Part shown: one piece after another, positions 46,531-56,219 of the stretch
Position numbering within the stretch: the stretch's first letter is position 1
Layout of the letters: the number at the start of each line of letters is the position of its first letter
Origin: Rhodospirillaceae bacterium
GTDB taxonomy: Bacteria > Pseudomonadota > Alphaproteobacteria > Rhodospirillales > Rhodospirillaceae
Length of the DNA: 64,000 nt
Reading direction: 5' to 3'
Assembly (NCBI GenBank): GCA_028822445.1
Contig: JAPKDQ010000002.1
Coordinates: 372,001-436,000 of the forward strand
Translations under genes and position numbers: made by a program
Notes under the pieces: generated by a model
Seen by the model: the letters and a program-made list of their open reading frames with translations, nothing else
The model's database searches: none
Told to the model about the DNA's origin: nothing

Positions 46531-47067
46531 ATGTCTTCTGGCGACTCACAAATTTGTCTTGGGGTTATTGTCGGCGCGCGTGGGCTTAAAGGTGACGCTC
46601 GCATTAAGAGTTTCACCGCTGACCCTGCGGACGTTGCAGCGTACGGACCACTAGCAACCGATGACGGTGCGCAGTTAGAGCTAAAAGTTATAGGCGAGGC
46701 CAAAGGCGTGGTTATCGCAAGGATTAATGGCGCTGAAGACCGAACAGCTATCGAGGCTTTAAAGGGGAAGCGGCTCTACGTGGCGCGCGATGTGCTGCCC
46801 GAGACCGAAGACGAAGAAGAGTTTTACCACGCTGACCTGGTCGGGATAACAGTGGTAGACGAGCAAGGTAAAGAATGCGGAACAGTGACGGCCATATACG
46901 ATTTCGGGGCGGGCGACATGGTCGATATGTGTCTTCTCGACGGACGTGCCGTGCTGATCCCGTTTACGGCCGCAGCGGTGCCGACCGTGGATGTCTCAGC
47001 CAGACGGCTAGTGGTTGCGGCCGAGGCGTTAGCCGCAACCGATGTGGAGCAGGAGGACGACCCGTGA
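46531..47067 (+). CDS. rimM: Ribosome maturation factor RimM
   Basis: A 178-residue RimM from ATG 46531 ([13 protein letters not shown]); an alternative GTG at 46513 overlaps the rpsP stop and adds six residues. The N-terminal beta-barrel shows [19 protein letters not shown], and the PRC-barrel domain has [19 protein letters not shown] and [16 protein letters not shown]. It helps 16S rRNA processing and S19 binding. It overlaps trmD (GTGA). Confidence 0.94.
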   Translation: MSSGDSQICLGVIVGARGLKGDARIKSFTADPADVAAYGPLATDDGAQLELKVIGEAKGVVIARINGAEDRTAIEALKGKRLYVARDVLPETEDEEEFYHADLVGITVVDEQGKECGTVTAIYDFGAGDMVDMCLLDGRAVLIPFTAAAVPTVDVSARRLVVAAEALAATDVEQEDDP

Positions 47068-47783
47068 CCGGACCCGCTTCATTCAGCGCCTCTGTATTGA
47101 CCCTTTTTCCGGAAATGTTCCCTGGCCCATTGGGTGCTTCGTTGGCTGGAAAGGCCGTTTTAGAAGGGCTGTGGAGCCTGGAAACGGTAGACATTCGAGG
47201 TTTTGCGAGCGATAAACACCGTTCCGTTGACGATACTCCCTTTGGGGGTGGCGCAGGAATGGTGATGCGACCCGATGTAATTGACGCAGCGCTTCATCAA
47301 GCCCATTCCGACGGCCGGCCGTTGATTTATTTAACACCGCGCGGACGCCTGTTCGATCAGTCCGTTGCGCGGTCCCTGGCCAAGGCCGATGGGGTGACGT
47401 TGTTGTGTGGACGCTATGAGGGTGTCGATCAGCGCGTAATTGAGGCTTGGGACATGGACGAAATCAGCGTTGGCGATTTTGTTCTGTCTGGGGGTGAAGC
47501 AGCAGCTATCACTGTGCTAGATGCAGTGATTCGTTTGTTGCCCGGTGTTATGGGTAGCCCGGATTCGCTGTCGGAAGAAAGTTTTGAACAGGGGATACTG
47601 GAGTATCCCCACTACACGCGGCCAGAAAAATGGAATGGTCGCACGGTGCCTGAGGTCCTGAGATCTGGTCACCATAAAAATATAGAAACCTGGCGTCAGG
47701 ACCAGGCTGAAACAATTACCCGCTCTCGGCGGCCCGATCTTTGGGATCGGTTTGTCGCAGCGGAGACGAACAAGAAAGGTTGA
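47064..47783 (+). CDS. trmD: tRNA (guanine37-N1)-methyltransferase TrmD
   Basis: A 239-residue TrmD starting at GTG 47064 after AGGAGG. The knotted SPOUT core is visible: [49 protein letters not shown] and [15 protein letters not shown]. It methylates G37 of tRNAs with SAM and prevents frameshifting. The longer frame upstream (to 46875) overlaps rimM and is not coding. Confidence 0.97.
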   Translation: MTGPASFSASVLTLFPEMFPGPLGASLAGKAVLEGLWSLETVDIRGFASDKHRSVDDTPFGGGAGMVMRPDVIDAALHQAHSDGRPLIYLTPRGRLFDQSVARSLAKADGVTLLCGRYEGVDQRVIEAWDMDEISVGDFVLSGGEAAAITVLDAVIRLLPGVMGSPDSLSEESFEQGILEYPHYTRPEKWNGRTVPEVLRSGHHKNIETWRQDQAETITRSRRPDLWDRFVAAETNKKG

Positions 47784-47788
47784 GGACA

Positions 47789-48214
47789 ATGAACACAATC
47801 CAACAACTTGAGCAGGAACAGATTGCTCAGTTAACCGAAGGCAAGGTCATTCCCGACTTCACCCCCGGCGATACAGTTCGGGTCAATGTTAAGGTGAAAG
47901 AGGGTCAACGTGAACGTATTCAGGCCTACGAGGGCGTTTGCATCGCCCGTAAAAATTCAGGTTTGAATTCTGCCTTCACGGTGCGAAAAATTTCGTTTGG
48001 CGAGGGTGTCGAACGTGTCTTTCCACTTTATGCGCCTATCATCGACAGCATCGAGTTGGTTCGCCACGGCCGTGTGCGCCGCGCCAAGCTTTATTACTTG
48101 CGTAGCCGTCGCGGTAAATCTGCTCGTATCGCAGAAGATACAGCGGCAGTGCTAAAAGAGCGCGAAGTGAACAAAGCCGCCAAAGCCGCCAAGGCCAAAG
48201 CTGCAAAGAGCTAA
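47789..48214 (+). CDS. rplS: 50S ribosomal protein L19
   Basis: A 141-residue L19 from ATG 47789 ([11 protein letters not shown]), with TGAGGA upstream. [56 protein letters not shown] and [17 protein letters not shown] are all conserved. The C-terminus is extended by a Lys/Ala-rich tail. It sits at the 30S-50S interface. Confidence 0.97.
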   Translation: MNTIQQLEQEQIAQLTEGKVIPDFTPGDTVRVNVKVKEGQRERIQAYEGVCIARKNSGLNSAFTVRKISFGEGVERVFPLYAPIIDSIELVRHGRVRRAKLYYLRSRRGKSARIAEDTAAVLKEREVNKAAKAAKAKAAKS

Positions 48215-48256
48215 CGCTTAAAAGCGTTCGATTTTTTTCTAACTGGGTGCTTCGTT

Positions 48257-49672
48257 ATGGCTCAGCCACGTACGCTTTATGACAAGCTATGGGATAGTCA
48301 CGTCGTCCATAAGGACGAGGGTGGCGCCTCGCTGATTTATATTGATTTGCATCTGACTCATGAGGTCACGACACCTCAGGCCTATGAAGGCCTGCGTTTG
48401 TCGCAACGCAAATTGCATCGCACAGACAAGACAATTGCTGTGCCAGATCATAATGTTCCTAGCACGCCTGACCGGCTCGAAAAAATCGATGATCCTGAAA
48501 GCCGGCTGCAGCTCGATACCCTGAAGCAGAACAGCGATGACTTTGGTGTCGAGTACATTCCGATGGACGATATCCGTCAGGGTATTGTGCATATCATTGG
48601 ACCCGAGCAAGGGCTGACGCAACCAGGCAAAACCATCGTTTGTGGTGATAGCCATACCGCAACCCATGGCGCGTTTGGCGCGCTTGCCTTCGGTATCGGC
48701 ACGTCTGATGTGGAGCATACTTTAGCGACTCAAACGCTGAGTATGCAGAAATCGAAAAACATGCTGGTCCGTGTGGATGGTAAGTTGTCGGTGGGCACGA
48801 CGTCTAAAGATCTAATTATGGCGATTATTGGCCGTATCGGAACAGCCGGGGGCACCGGCCACGTCATTGAATACCAGGGCGAGGCGTTCTCCGACTTGTC
48901 CATGGAAGGTCGTATGACGGTCTGCAATATGACCATTGAAGGCGGTGCGCGCGCAGGCCTGATTGCGCCAGACGAAAAAACATTCGAGTACGTCAAGGGC
49001 AAGCCGCGGGCGCCAAAGAGTGAGGCGTGGGAAGCGGCAGTTAAATATTGGCAAACGCTAAAAACTGAAGACGGAGCTATCTTTGATAAAGAAGTTGTCA
49101 TTAATGCCGAAGATATCATCCCCCATGTGACCTGGGGGACGTCGCCTGAAGACGTGTTGCCGATCACATCTGTGGTTCCGAACCCAGACGATTTTGATGA
49201 TCCTAATAAAAAATCTAGGATTAGTAGGTCGCTTAAATATATGGGCCTTGAGGCAGGCGAAGCCCTGGAGGGCGTTGCCGTCGACAAGGTATTTATCGGA
49301 TCCTGCACCAACGGCCGGATCGAAGACCTGCGCGCGGCGGCCGAAGTGATTAAAGGCCGCAAGGTGGCTGATTCAGTTGAGATGCTGGTTGTTCCAGGGT
49401 CAGGGTTGGTTAAGTACCAGGCTGAAGAAGAGGGCCTTGATCTAATTTTCTTGGCGGCGGGCGCCCAATGGCGCGAGCCCAGTTGCTCTATGTGCCTTGG
49501 TATGAACCCAGATATTCTACAGCCAGGTGAGCGCTGCGCATCTACGTCCAACCGTAATTTTGAAGGCCGCCAAGGCCGTGGTGGGCGCACGCATTTGGTG
49601 AGTCCGGAAATGGCTGCAGCTGCTGCGGTAACCGGACACCTTACGGACGTGCGCAAAGTGGTGAACTCATGA
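48257..49672 (+). CDS. leuC: 3-isopropylmalate dehydratase large subunit
   Basis: A 471-residue aconitase-family Leu[13 protein letters not shown] at the start, [21 protein letters not shown], the cluster cysteines in [12 protein letters not shown] and in [11 protein letters not shown], and [19 protein letters not shown] at the end are all present. With LeuD it isomerises 2-isopropylmalate in leucine synthesis. Its stop overlaps the start of a small gene (ATGA), which precedes leuD. Confidence 0.98.
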   Translation: MAQPRTLYDKLWDSHVVHKDEGGASLIYIDLHLTHEVTTPQAYEGLRLSQRKLHRTDKTIAVPDHNVPSTPDRLEKIDDPESRLQLDTLKQNSDDFGVEYIPMDDIRQGIVHIIGPEQGLTQPGKTIVCGDSHTATHGAFGALAFGIGTSDVEHTLATQTLSMQKSKNMLVRVDGKLSVGTTSKDLIMAIIGRIGTAGGTGHVIEYQGEAFSDLSMEGRMTVCNMTIEGGARAGLIAPDEKTFEYVKGKPRAPKSEAWEAAVKYWQTLKTEDGAIFDKEVVINAEDIIPHVTWGTSPEDVLPITSVVPNPDDFDDPNKKSRISRSLKYMGLEAGEALEGVAVDKVFIGSCTNGRIEDLRAAAEVIKGRKVADSVEMLVVPGSGLVKYQAEEEGLDLIFLAAGAQWREPSCSMCLGMNPDILQPGERCASTSNRNFEGRQGRGGRTHLVSPEMAAAAAVTGHLTDVRKVVNS

Positions 49673-49833
49673 CCCGCATCGATGTCAATGCCTTGTGGAC
49701 AAAAGCTAAACGCGAAGGACGTGGTGTCGGAGTGGCTATTAACAATTCTCTGAAATTAGATTATGGGAATGCCATGGAAGACATGGGTAAATTTTCAATC
49801 ATTTCTACTTGGGCAAACGGCAAAAGGGGCTAA
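49669..49833 (+). CDS. Small unknown protein between leuC and leuD (54 aa)
   Basis: A 54-codon frame from ATG 49669, overlapping the leuC stop (ATGA), to TAA 49833, three bases before leuD. The product ([19 protein letters not shown], then [19 protein letters not shown] and [14 protein letters not shown]) is basic and soluble, with no signal or helix-breaking pattern. The tight ATGA coupling and the exact fill of the leuC-leuD gap argue that it is translated. I do not know the family. Confidence 0.6.
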   Translation: MTRIDVNALWTKAKREGRGVGVAINNSLKLDYGNAMEDMGKFSIISTWANGKRG

Positions 49834-49836
49834 GAC

Positions 49837-50439
49837 ATGGAAAAATTTTCTGTATTCAAGGGTGTTGCTGCACCGATGCCGATGGTCAATATCGACACCG
49901 ACATGATGATGCCGAAGCAGTTTTTGAAAACAATCAAGCGCACAGGACTTGGCATCTCCGTTTTCTATGACATGCGTTACGATGAAAATGAAGCCGAGCG
50001 CCCTGAGTTTATTCTGAATAAAACTGAATTTCGCCACTCTAAAATTCTACTCGCGGGCAAAAACTTCGGGTGCGGTTCTTCGCGTGAGCACGCCCCCTGG
50101 GGATTGTTGGATTTTGGATTCCGCTGCGTCATAGCGCCAAGCTTCGCTGATATTTTCTACTCTAACTGCTTCAAGAACGGCATTTTGTGTATTACGTTGC
50201 CTGAAGCGCAGGTCGAAGCCCTCACAGCTCAGGCTGATGGCAGTGATTTTAGCATTGATCTTGAAAACATGAAAATTACAGCGCCCGATGGCACGGTTAC
50301 CCAGTTCGAACTGGATGAAACCCGCCGTCACAACTTGCTGAATGGTCTCGATGACATTGCGCTTACTCTAGAACATATCGACAAGATTAAGGCCTTCGAG
50401 TCTAAGCAACAGACAGGTCAACCCTGGCTCTACACGTAA
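49837..50439 (+). CDS. leuD: 3-isopropylmalate dehydratase small subunit
   Basis: A 200-residue LeuD, the swivel-domain partner of Leu[41 protein letters not shown] and [15 protein letters not shown] are conserved. AAGGGG precedes the ATG. It completes the dehydratase together with the upstream leuC. Confidence 0.97.
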   Translation: MEKFSVFKGVAAPMPMVNIDTDMMMPKQFLKTIKRTGLGISVFYDMRYDENEAERPEFILNKTEFRHSKILLAGKNFGCGSSREHAPWGLLDFGFRCVIAPSFADIFYSNCFKNGILCITLPEAQVEALTAQADGSDFSIDLENMKITAPDGTVTQFELDETRRHNLLNGLDDIALTLEHIDKIKAFESKQQTGQPWLYT

Positions 50440-50455
50440 GCCCAAGGGCAGCGCT

Positions 50456-51565
50456 ATGACCACGAAGAAGATTCTCGTTCTCGCCGGAGATTACCTCGGC
50501 CTTGAAGTTATGGTGCAGGCGCGCCGCGTGCTCGATTGGTTGCACCAGACTGGCGCCGCGGCTTTTGAGTTTGAAGAAGGCTTGGTCGGCGGCGCATCCT
50601 ATGATGCCCACGGCACACCACTCACAGATGACACCATCAAGCTTGCGCATGCGGCTGATGCCGTATTGTTTGGTTCAATCGGCGGGCCGAAGTGGGATGG
50701 CGTAGACTACGACCTTCGGCCAGAAAACGGCCTTTTGCGTTTACGTAAAGCCATGGGCCTTTTTGCAAATTTACGCCCGGCCATTGTTTTCGATGCGCTT
50801 GCCGGGGCCTCTTCATTGAAGAGCGAACTTGTCAAAGGCCTGGACATCATGATTGTCCGCGAGCTCATTGGCGGCGTTTATTTTGGCGAGCCGCGAGGCA
50901 TTGAAGAACTGCCAGGTGGCGGTCAACGTGGCTACAACACGCAGGCGTATGCAACTGACGAAATTCTACGTATTGCGCATGTTGCATTTGATTTGGCGCG
51001 TAAAAGAGATGGCCGTGTGTGTTCTGTCGACAAAGCCAACGTCATGGAAAGTAGTGTGGTTTGGCGCGATGTGACAACGACCCTGCGTGAAGAATCGTAT
51101 ACGGATGTCGAACTAAGCCATATGTTTGTTGATAATTGCGCCATGCAGCTGGTGCGAACACCAAAGCAATTCGACGTCATCCTGACTGACAACCTCTTCG
51201 GCGACATTTTATCTGACTTGGCGGCCATGCTTACAGGTTCGCTCGGCATGTTGCCGTCGGCCAGTTTTGGTGCAGTGGGAGACGACGGCCGCCAGCCTGG
51301 CTTGTATGAGCCGGTTCATGGCTCGGCCCCTGACATCGCTGGCAAGAACTTGGGTAACCCACTTGCGCAGATTCTCTCAACTTCGATGATGTTGCGTTAC
51401 TCCTTTGATATGGGGAAAGAAGCGGATCTTGTCGAGAACGCGGTCGAGGGAGTTTTGAGTAAGCATATCCGAACTGGTGATATTGCCGCTGACGGTGTTG
51501 CCACCGTCGGGACCATGCAAATGGGCGACGCGGTCCTGGAAGAAATGATTACTCTCGCAGGATAA
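50456..51565 (+). CDS. leuB: 3-isopropylmalate dehydrogenase
   Basis: A 369-residue LeuB. The start [19 protein letters not shown] is somewhat unusual (AGDYLG for the common GDGIGPE), but the rest fits: [55 protein letters not shown] and [26 protein letters not shown], and [17 protein letters not shown]. It oxidises 3-isopropylmalate with NAD. Follows leuD by 16 bases. Confidence 0.96.
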   Translation: MTTKKILVLAGDYLGLEVMVQARRVLDWLHQTGAAAFEFEEGLVGGASYDAHGTPLTDDTIKLAHAADAVLFGSIGGPKWDGVDYDLRPENGLLRLRKAMGLFANLRPAIVFDALAGASSLKSELVKGLDIMIVRELIGGVYFGEPRGIEELPGGGQRGYNTQAYATDEILRIAHVAFDLARKRDGRVCSVDKANVMESSVVWRDVTTTLREESYTDVELSHMFVDNCAMQLVRTPKQFDVILTDNLFGDILSDLAAMLTGSLGMLPSASFGAVGDDGRQPGLYEPVHGSAPDIAGKNLGNPLAQILSTSMMLRYSFDMGKEADLVENAVEGVLSKHIRTGDIAADGVATVGTMQMGDAVLEEMITLAG

Positions 51566-51797
51566 GGTGCAGTCGAGCACGCCCGCTCTTTTTAGGTTTG
51601 GTTTGAGATGGCCCCGTGATGGCGACCCATAAGCCAGACACCCGGAAGTCGCTGCAGATCGACTACAGGGGACAGTTGACCGCCGCCGGTTTATTTTTTT
51701 CGACTAAAGCTAAACTCAAAGCGCTTAGTTTTGGTTGGAGAAAAGCTAAACCGCTTAGTCCCAGCGCTAAGGTTAATTAGCCTGCGCTATGCCGCCC
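51566..51797. other. Repeat-bearing intergenic region after leuB
   Basis: No gene is seen. It contains short repeats AGCTAAAC followed by GCTTAGT in two copies (51708-51729 and 51744-51759) plus AGCGCTAAG. A weak GAGC/GCTC hairpin followed by TTTTT lies just after the leuB stop. Confidence 0.45.
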
Positions 51798-51959
51798 TTA
51801 AACTGCCCTACCTTTACTTTTCCTGCAGAATTGGCTGGCATTGCATCCCGCTCTTACAATTTTTTCTTGGCAAAGTGATGCGCCAGAAATTGCTTTAGAC
51901 GCAACACCAGCGGCACCCAAAATGGTCAAAAGCTTGGTCGCAAAACCTCTTCTTTTCAT
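51798..51959 (-). CDS. Short frame with twin-arginine-like signal, possible relic (53 aa)
   Basis: From ATG 51959, preceded by GGGGA, 53 codons run to 51798. The start MKRRGFATKLLTILGAAGVA with the following SKAISGA reads as an exported-protein signal, but little follows: QEKIVRAGCNASQFCRKSKG and the stop. It may be the N-terminal stub of a lost Tat-exported protein or a small secreted peptide. The longer frame to 52046 adds nothing signal-like. Confidence 0.35.
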   Translation of the reverse strand: MKRRGFATKLLTILGAAGVASKAISGASLCQEKIVRAGCNASQFCRKSKGRAV

Positions 51960-52464
51960 TGTTAAATCCCCGTTGTATTTGGTGGCGTTACTCGCTCGAA
52001 ACCTATGGGGTGGACTGTGATGCAGGTAGTCTGTGCACATTACCAAAGTACGCGTACGATTGCACAGCGTACAATTATTGTATGGTGTATTCTCAACCGG
52101 TTTTAATTTTTTGTAACAAAAGTGAACTAGCCAAGAAAACTGCAGACCCAGCGGTCGGGATAAAAAACATTAGATCCGGTTTAATAGCGGCGCCTATGGC
52201 AAAGAACTCAAGGCCAAGGCTGAGCTAAGTTGGTGCAAGCCACGGGCACTAGCTCTACGATGTTCTAGCAGGTAACCGGACTAAAAATATGGGTATGTTT
52301 TAGAGGTCTTCTCTATGCTCCTGTCTGGGTCCGTATTAGACTCTATACCGGGTCCAATTCGGCCGTTCGCCGAGGGTTTCCTTGTGTTTCTAGGGCGTTG
52401 GCGCTATTGAGACGCCCCAAACTCGAGCCCTTCTGTTGCAACATAAAACCGCCGGGCGATAACA
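51960..52464. other. Gene-free region before asd
   Basis: No supported gene. A perfect palindrome TACAAT-T-ATTGTA (52070-52082) may be a protein-binding site. No terminator or ribosome-binding site for other genes was seen. Confidence 0.4.
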
Positions 52465-53541
52465 GTGAGCAAGACTATGTTAGACGATCCAAACAGACGT
52501 GAAAACAGCGCGGGCTATACGGTTGCTGTGGTTGGTGCCACGGGCAATGTCGGGCGCGAGGTTCTAAATACGTTGTGGGAACGCCAGTTTCCTGCGGATA
52601 AAGTTATTGCTCTGGCGTCTAAGCGATCTGTTGGTGCTGATGTGTCTTATGGCGAAGACGAGGTCATTCCAGTCCAGAACCTTGAGGGGTTTGATTTTTC
52701 AGGCGTCGATATCGTGCTGTCTTCACCAGGCGCGAAAGTGTCGGCTGAGCACAGTCCACGGGCAGCTGCCGCTGGTGCTGTTGTGATCGATAATACGTCC
52801 CATTTCCGCATGGATCCTGATGTTCCGTTGATCGTTCCGGAAGTGAACCCGAAAGCGATTATTGGCTATAAGAAGAAGGGCATCATCGCCAACCCAAATT
52901 GCTCAACGATTCAAATGGTAGTGGCTCTTAAGCCCTTGCATAAAGCCTTTGGTATTAAACGGGTCATTGTGTCCACCTATCAGTCGACTTCTGGCGCTGG
53001 AAAAGACGCGATGGATGAACTATTCAATCAGACCAAGGGCATCTACGTCAATCAGGCGACGGCTGAGAGCCAGGAGATTTTCCCGAAACAGATCGCTTTC
53101 AACGTGATTCCTCAAATTGACGTGTTCATGGATGATGGTGCGACTAAAGAGGAATGGAAAATGATGGCCGAGACCAAGAAGATTCTCGACCCTAAGATTA
53201 AAGTTCACGCCAACTGTGCGCGGGTTCCGACGTTCATTGGTCACGCTGAATACGTCAATATTGAAACTGAAAAGCCCATCGACGACAAAGAGGCCCGCAA
53301 GATTCTGCAAAAAGCGGCTGGCGTCTCGGTCGTCGACCACCGCATCAAAGAAGGTTATGTGACGCCTGCAGAAGTTCCCGGAGAAGATGCCGTGTACGTG
53401 TCTCGGATTCGTTCTGACGCAACAATCGATAATGGCCTATCGTTCTGGTGTGTGTCTGATAACTTGCGCAAGGGCGCTGCTTTGAACGCTGTTCAGATTG
53501 CCGAGCTTCTCGTTCGCGATCATCTCAGCGTTAAGGGGTAG
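52465..53541 (+). CDS. asd: Aspartate-semialdehyde dehydrogenase
   Basis: A 358-residue Asd. VAVVGATGNVGREVLNTL (NADP site), the catalytic cysteine C146 in NPNCSTIQMV, QSTSGAGKDAMDEL, and VHANCARVPTFIGHAE are conserved. The start is GTG 52465 (MSKTMLDD); ATG 52477 is an alternative. It makes aspartate semialdehyde for lysine, methionine, threonine and diaminopimelate synthesis, a pathway shared with dapF and metC in this window. Confidence 0.97.
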   Translation: MSKTMLDDPNRRENSAGYTVAVVGATGNVGREVLNTLWERQFPADKVIALASKRSVGADVSYGEDEVIPVQNLEGFDFSGVDIVLSSPGAKVSAEHSPRAAAAGAVVIDNTSHFRMDPDVPLIVPEVNPKAIIGYKKKGIIANPNCSTIQMVVALKPLHKAFGIKRVIVSTYQSTSGAGKDAMDELFNQTKGIYVNQATAESQEIFPKQIAFNVIPQIDVFMDDGATKEEWKMMAETKKILDPKIKVHANCARVPTFIGHAEYVNIETEKPIDDKEARKILQKAAGVSVVDHRIKEGYVTPAEVPGEDAVYVSRIRSDATIDNGLSFWCVSDNLRKGAALNAVQIAELLVRDHLSVKG

Positions 53542-53543
53542 AA

Positions 53544-53582
53544 GTAACCTTTCGGTAGGGTCTGCCGGAATCTACCGGTTAC
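53544..53582 (+). repeat. Hairpin after asd
   Basis: GTAAC (53544-53548) pairs with GTTAC (53578-53582) and CGGTAG (53553-53558) with CTACCG (53572-53577), with an internal loop. It directly follows the asd stop; there is no T-run, so a role in RNA 3'-end stability is more likely than intrinsic termination. Confidence 0.55.
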
Positions 53583-53776
53583 AGTCAGCGCCACAAGAAG
53601 TGCGCCGAACGCGATAAACAATCCACCTACGTTTGGAAAAACCCTCTATGAGAACGGGTTAGCCTGGGTGTTGTATGGCGGGACACGCTACACCACTCGT
53701 CTGCCCTTGTTTGCATCCTGGCCCAGCCCTATACCCAGTGTGATGAATACGTTTGTTTATAAGGATCCGCTGCGCG

Positions 53777-54664
53777 ATGACCGCCATTGACAGACCCCGC
53801 CGCAGTGCACTGTATATGCCGGCATCGAATCTTCGGGCGCTAGAGAAGGCCAAAGCACTCCAGGCCGATATGCTGATCTTCGACCTTGAGGACGCTGTTG
53901 CACCCGACGCAAAGAGTGCGGCCCGAGATGCCGCCGTAGCCGCAGTCAACTCAGGTTCCTACGGTCAACGGGAGTTGATGATTCGGGTGAATGGACTCGA
54001 CACCCCTTGGGGCACGGACGATTTGAAAGTGGTTGCGCAGACCAAGGCCCATGGGGTCGTTGTACCCAAAGTATCCAGCGTTCAAGATTTGGCGGATGTG
54101 GACGCGATTTTGACTAGAGCGGGTGCTGCAGAAGACTTCCCGGTTTGGGCCATGATGGAAACGCCGCGGGGTGTTCTCTCTGCTGACGCAATTATGAAAT
54201 CGTCAACGCGTCTTGCGGGTGTGTGTGTGGGTACGGCGGATCTATCCAAAGATTTGCAATGCGCTCATCCGGTGGATAGATCACCTATGCTCGTTGCGAT
54301 GCAGATGGTCATTCTTGCCGCACGAGCCAACGGGCTTATTGTGCTTGATGGTGTGCATGTGGAACTCAACGATGACCCTGGGTTTGAAGCAGCCTGTCGA
54401 CAGGGAAGGGACCTCGGATTCGATGGCAAAACCTTAATCCATCCGAAACAGATAGGGGGCGCCAATAGGGCCTACGCACCAAGTCAAGACGACATTGAGT
54501 ATGCGCGACGGCTGATCGCGGCACATGAAGCAGCGGATGCCCAGGGTGCTGGCGTCACGACCCTTGATGGGCGGCTAGTTGAGGTTCTTCATGTGGTGGA
54601 AGCAAAGCTCCTACTTGCTAAGGCCGATATGATCGCGGCACTTTCACAAGACGGGGCGGATTAA
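53777..54664 (+). CDS. CitE/HpcH-type CoA-ester lyase (citrate lyase beta / malyl-CoA lyase family)
   Basis: A 295-residue TIM-barrel HpcH/HpaI family protein starting at ATG 53777 (MTAIDRPRRSALYMPASN), with AAGGA upstream. ALQADMLIFDLEDAVAPDAK supplies the metal-binding aspartate/glutamate region; RVNGLDTPWGTDDL holds the conserved Arg, and FPVWAMMETPRGVLSADAI the catalytic Glu region. It cleaves or forms CoA esters such as malyl-CoA, citramalyl-CoA or similar; the exact substrate is not determinable. It is four bases from the flavin enzyme gene and probably in an operon with it and the VOC gene. Confidence 0.88.
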   Translation: MTAIDRPRRSALYMPASNLRALEKAKALQADMLIFDLEDAVAPDAKSAARDAAVAAVNSGSYGQRELMIRVNGLDTPWGTDDLKVVAQTKAHGVVVPKVSSVQDLADVDAILTRAGAAEDFPVWAMMETPRGVLSADAIMKSSTRLAGVCVGTADLSKDLQCAHPVDRSPMLVAMQMVILAARANGLIVLDGVHVELNDDPGFEAACRQGRDLGFDGKTLIHPKQIGGANRAYAPSQDDIEYARRLIAAHEAADAQGAGVTTLDGRLVEVLHVVEAKLLLAKADMIAALSQDGAD

Positions 54665-54668
54665 CAAC

Positions 54669-55688
54669 ATGCTTACCCTGAGTGTTCTCGACCAAACCCC
54701 AATCCGGTCTGGCGGCACCGCCGCCCAAGCCATTGAAGAAACCATGGAGCTAGCGCGGGCTGCCGAAGACCTTGGCTATCACCGGTATTGGTTGGCAGAG
54801 CACCACGGAACGCAAGGTCTGGCTGGCTGTTCGCCCGAGATTTTAATTGCCCGGGTAGCCGCCGTTACGTCCCACATGCGGGTCGGGTCTGGTGGCGTGA
54901 TGCTGAGCCATTATAGCCCGCTCAAGGTTGCTGAGAACTTTTCACTTCTGGCGACCATGTACCCTGATCGCATTGATGTTGGCCTTGGCCGCGCGCCAGG
55001 CGGGGATCAGTTAACCACTCTGGGTATGGCCTACGGCTCCCAAATAGGCGTTGAGTACTATCCAACGAAAATTATCGACTTAAAGGCATTCTTGCATGGC
55101 GGTGAGTTGGCAAACCCCGCGTTATCCAATGTAAAAATCACACCCAAGCCCGAGGTCCCTCCGCAGATGTGGTTGCTCGGGTCTTCTGATGAAAGCGCGA
55201 AGATGGCAGCTAAGTTTGGCTTGCCATACTCATTTGCACATTTTATTTATCCAGAGGGCGCTGAAGAAATTGTCAGCCTCTACCGCGACACCTTTGAGCC
55301 GTCTGATGTGCTATCGGAGCCCAAAGCGACGATGTGTGTGGGTGTTGTGTGCGCCGAAAGTCAGGAAGAAGCGGATCATCTTGCATTGAGCCGTAAGCTT
55401 TGGCGTCTTCAGCTCACTAAGGGTGAGTTAGGCCCGTATCCAACTCCAGAAGAGGCGCTGGCCTACCCCTATACAGATCGAGAGCGGCACATTGCTAACT
55501 CTGCTGAACGCACGGGTCTGGTCGGCCCGCCCGCCAAAGTAAAACATGAGCTGGAAGGTCTTTCGAAGCGCTGTGGCGTAGATGAAATGATGATTGTTAC
55601 TATCACGCACGATTTCCAAGCCCGTATAAAGTCTTATGAGCTGGTGTCGGAGGCATTTAGCCTTAAAAAACAGCCTACCGCCGCATAA
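54669..55688 (+). CDS. Luciferase-like (LLM class) flavin-dependent oxidoreductase
   Basis: A 339-residue LLM-family protein. LSVLDQTPIRSG, DLGYHRYWLAEHHGTQGLAG, VGSGGVMLSHYSPLKVAENF and DVGLGRAPGGDQLTT are hallmarks of the alkanal-monooxygenase-like group. It likely uses FMNH2 or F420; alphaproteobacterial members generally use FMN. The substrate is unknown. It sits between the CitE-like and VOC genes. Confidence 0.9.
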   Translation: MLTLSVLDQTPIRSGGTAAQAIEETMELARAAEDLGYHRYWLAEHHGTQGLAGCSPEILIARVAAVTSHMRVGSGGVMLSHYSPLKVAENFSLLATMYPDRIDVGLGRAPGGDQLTTLGMAYGSQIGVEYYPTKIIDLKAFLHGGELANPALSNVKITPKPEVPPQMWLLGSSDESAKMAAKFGLPYSFAHFIYPEGAEEIVSLYRDTFEPSDVLSEPKATMCVGVVCAESQEEADHLALSRKLWRLQLTKGELGPYPTPEEALAYPYTDRERHIANSAERTGLVGPPAKVKHELEGLSKRCGVDEMMIVTITHDFQARIKSYELVSEAFSLKKQPTAA

Positions 55689-55704
55689 CTGTTGGAGAAG
55701 ACTG

Positions 55705-56217
55705 GTGCCCAATTTTAGCCCTATGATTCGCGCGGCCCTGATGGTCTCTGATTTGGATGTCAGTCGCGCATTTTACGAGGACGTTCTTGGGCTAGGTGAT
55801 GTCTTCGTTGAGGGGGAAATGAGCGAGGGCAATATCTCAGAAGTTCTGGCCGTGCCAAACTCTACGCATACTCGCGCTTGCATCTTGAAGCGGCCTAATC
55901 AGCCCGAATACGGCATGGTGGGTTTGTTCGAGCTGACTAACCCCCAGCCCGAGCCGATCACACGGGCCAGTACAGGCATGAACCGCGGGGAAGTGTGCAT
56001 CGTCTTCTACTGCGATGATCTCGATGTCGTGACTGCTAAACTAGAGGCCGGGGGTCACACGATTGTTAGTCCCGCAGCTCCGCTTCGGATTCGTGGCTTT
56101 GTTAAACAGCGCGAGATGATTTTTAGAGACCCGGATGGTGTTTTGGTCAATTTGATCGAATGGGACCTTAGTCGTGAAGATAAGCCAGAGAAATGGCCTG
56201 GTGTTCCTGAGGCTTAA
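55705..56217 (+). CDS. VOC family (glyoxalase/dioxygenase-like) protein
   Basis: A 170-residue protein from GTG 55705, with GGAG nine bases upstream; ATG 55723 (MIRAALMVSDL) is an alternative. MVSDLDVSRAFYEDVLGLGD and FRDPDGVLVNLIEW are classical VOC repeats. Possible metal ligands are Glu residues in the EVCIVFYCDDL strand and LIEW end. Substrate unknown. The neighbouring flavin enzyme and lyase suggest a role in degrading an organic compound. Confidence 0.85.
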   Translation: MPNFSPMIRAALMVSDLDVSRAFYEDVLGLGDVFVEGEMSEGNISEVLAVPNSTHTRACILKRPNQPEYGMVGLFELTNPQPEPITRASTGMNRGEVCIVFYCDDLDVVTAKLEAGGHTIVSPAAPLRIRGFVKQREMIFRDPDGVLVNLIEWDLSREDKPEKWPGVPEA

Positions 56218-56219
56218 AC

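Noticed and set aside
47064-47066. Longer trmD frame starting at 46875
   Set aside because: It overlaps rimM throughout; the GTG at 47064 has an AGGAGG site and fits the family.
48730-49656. 308-codon frame antisense to leuC
   Set aside because: It is a shadow of leuC on the other strand, Ser/Pro/Arg-rich as antisense frames are.
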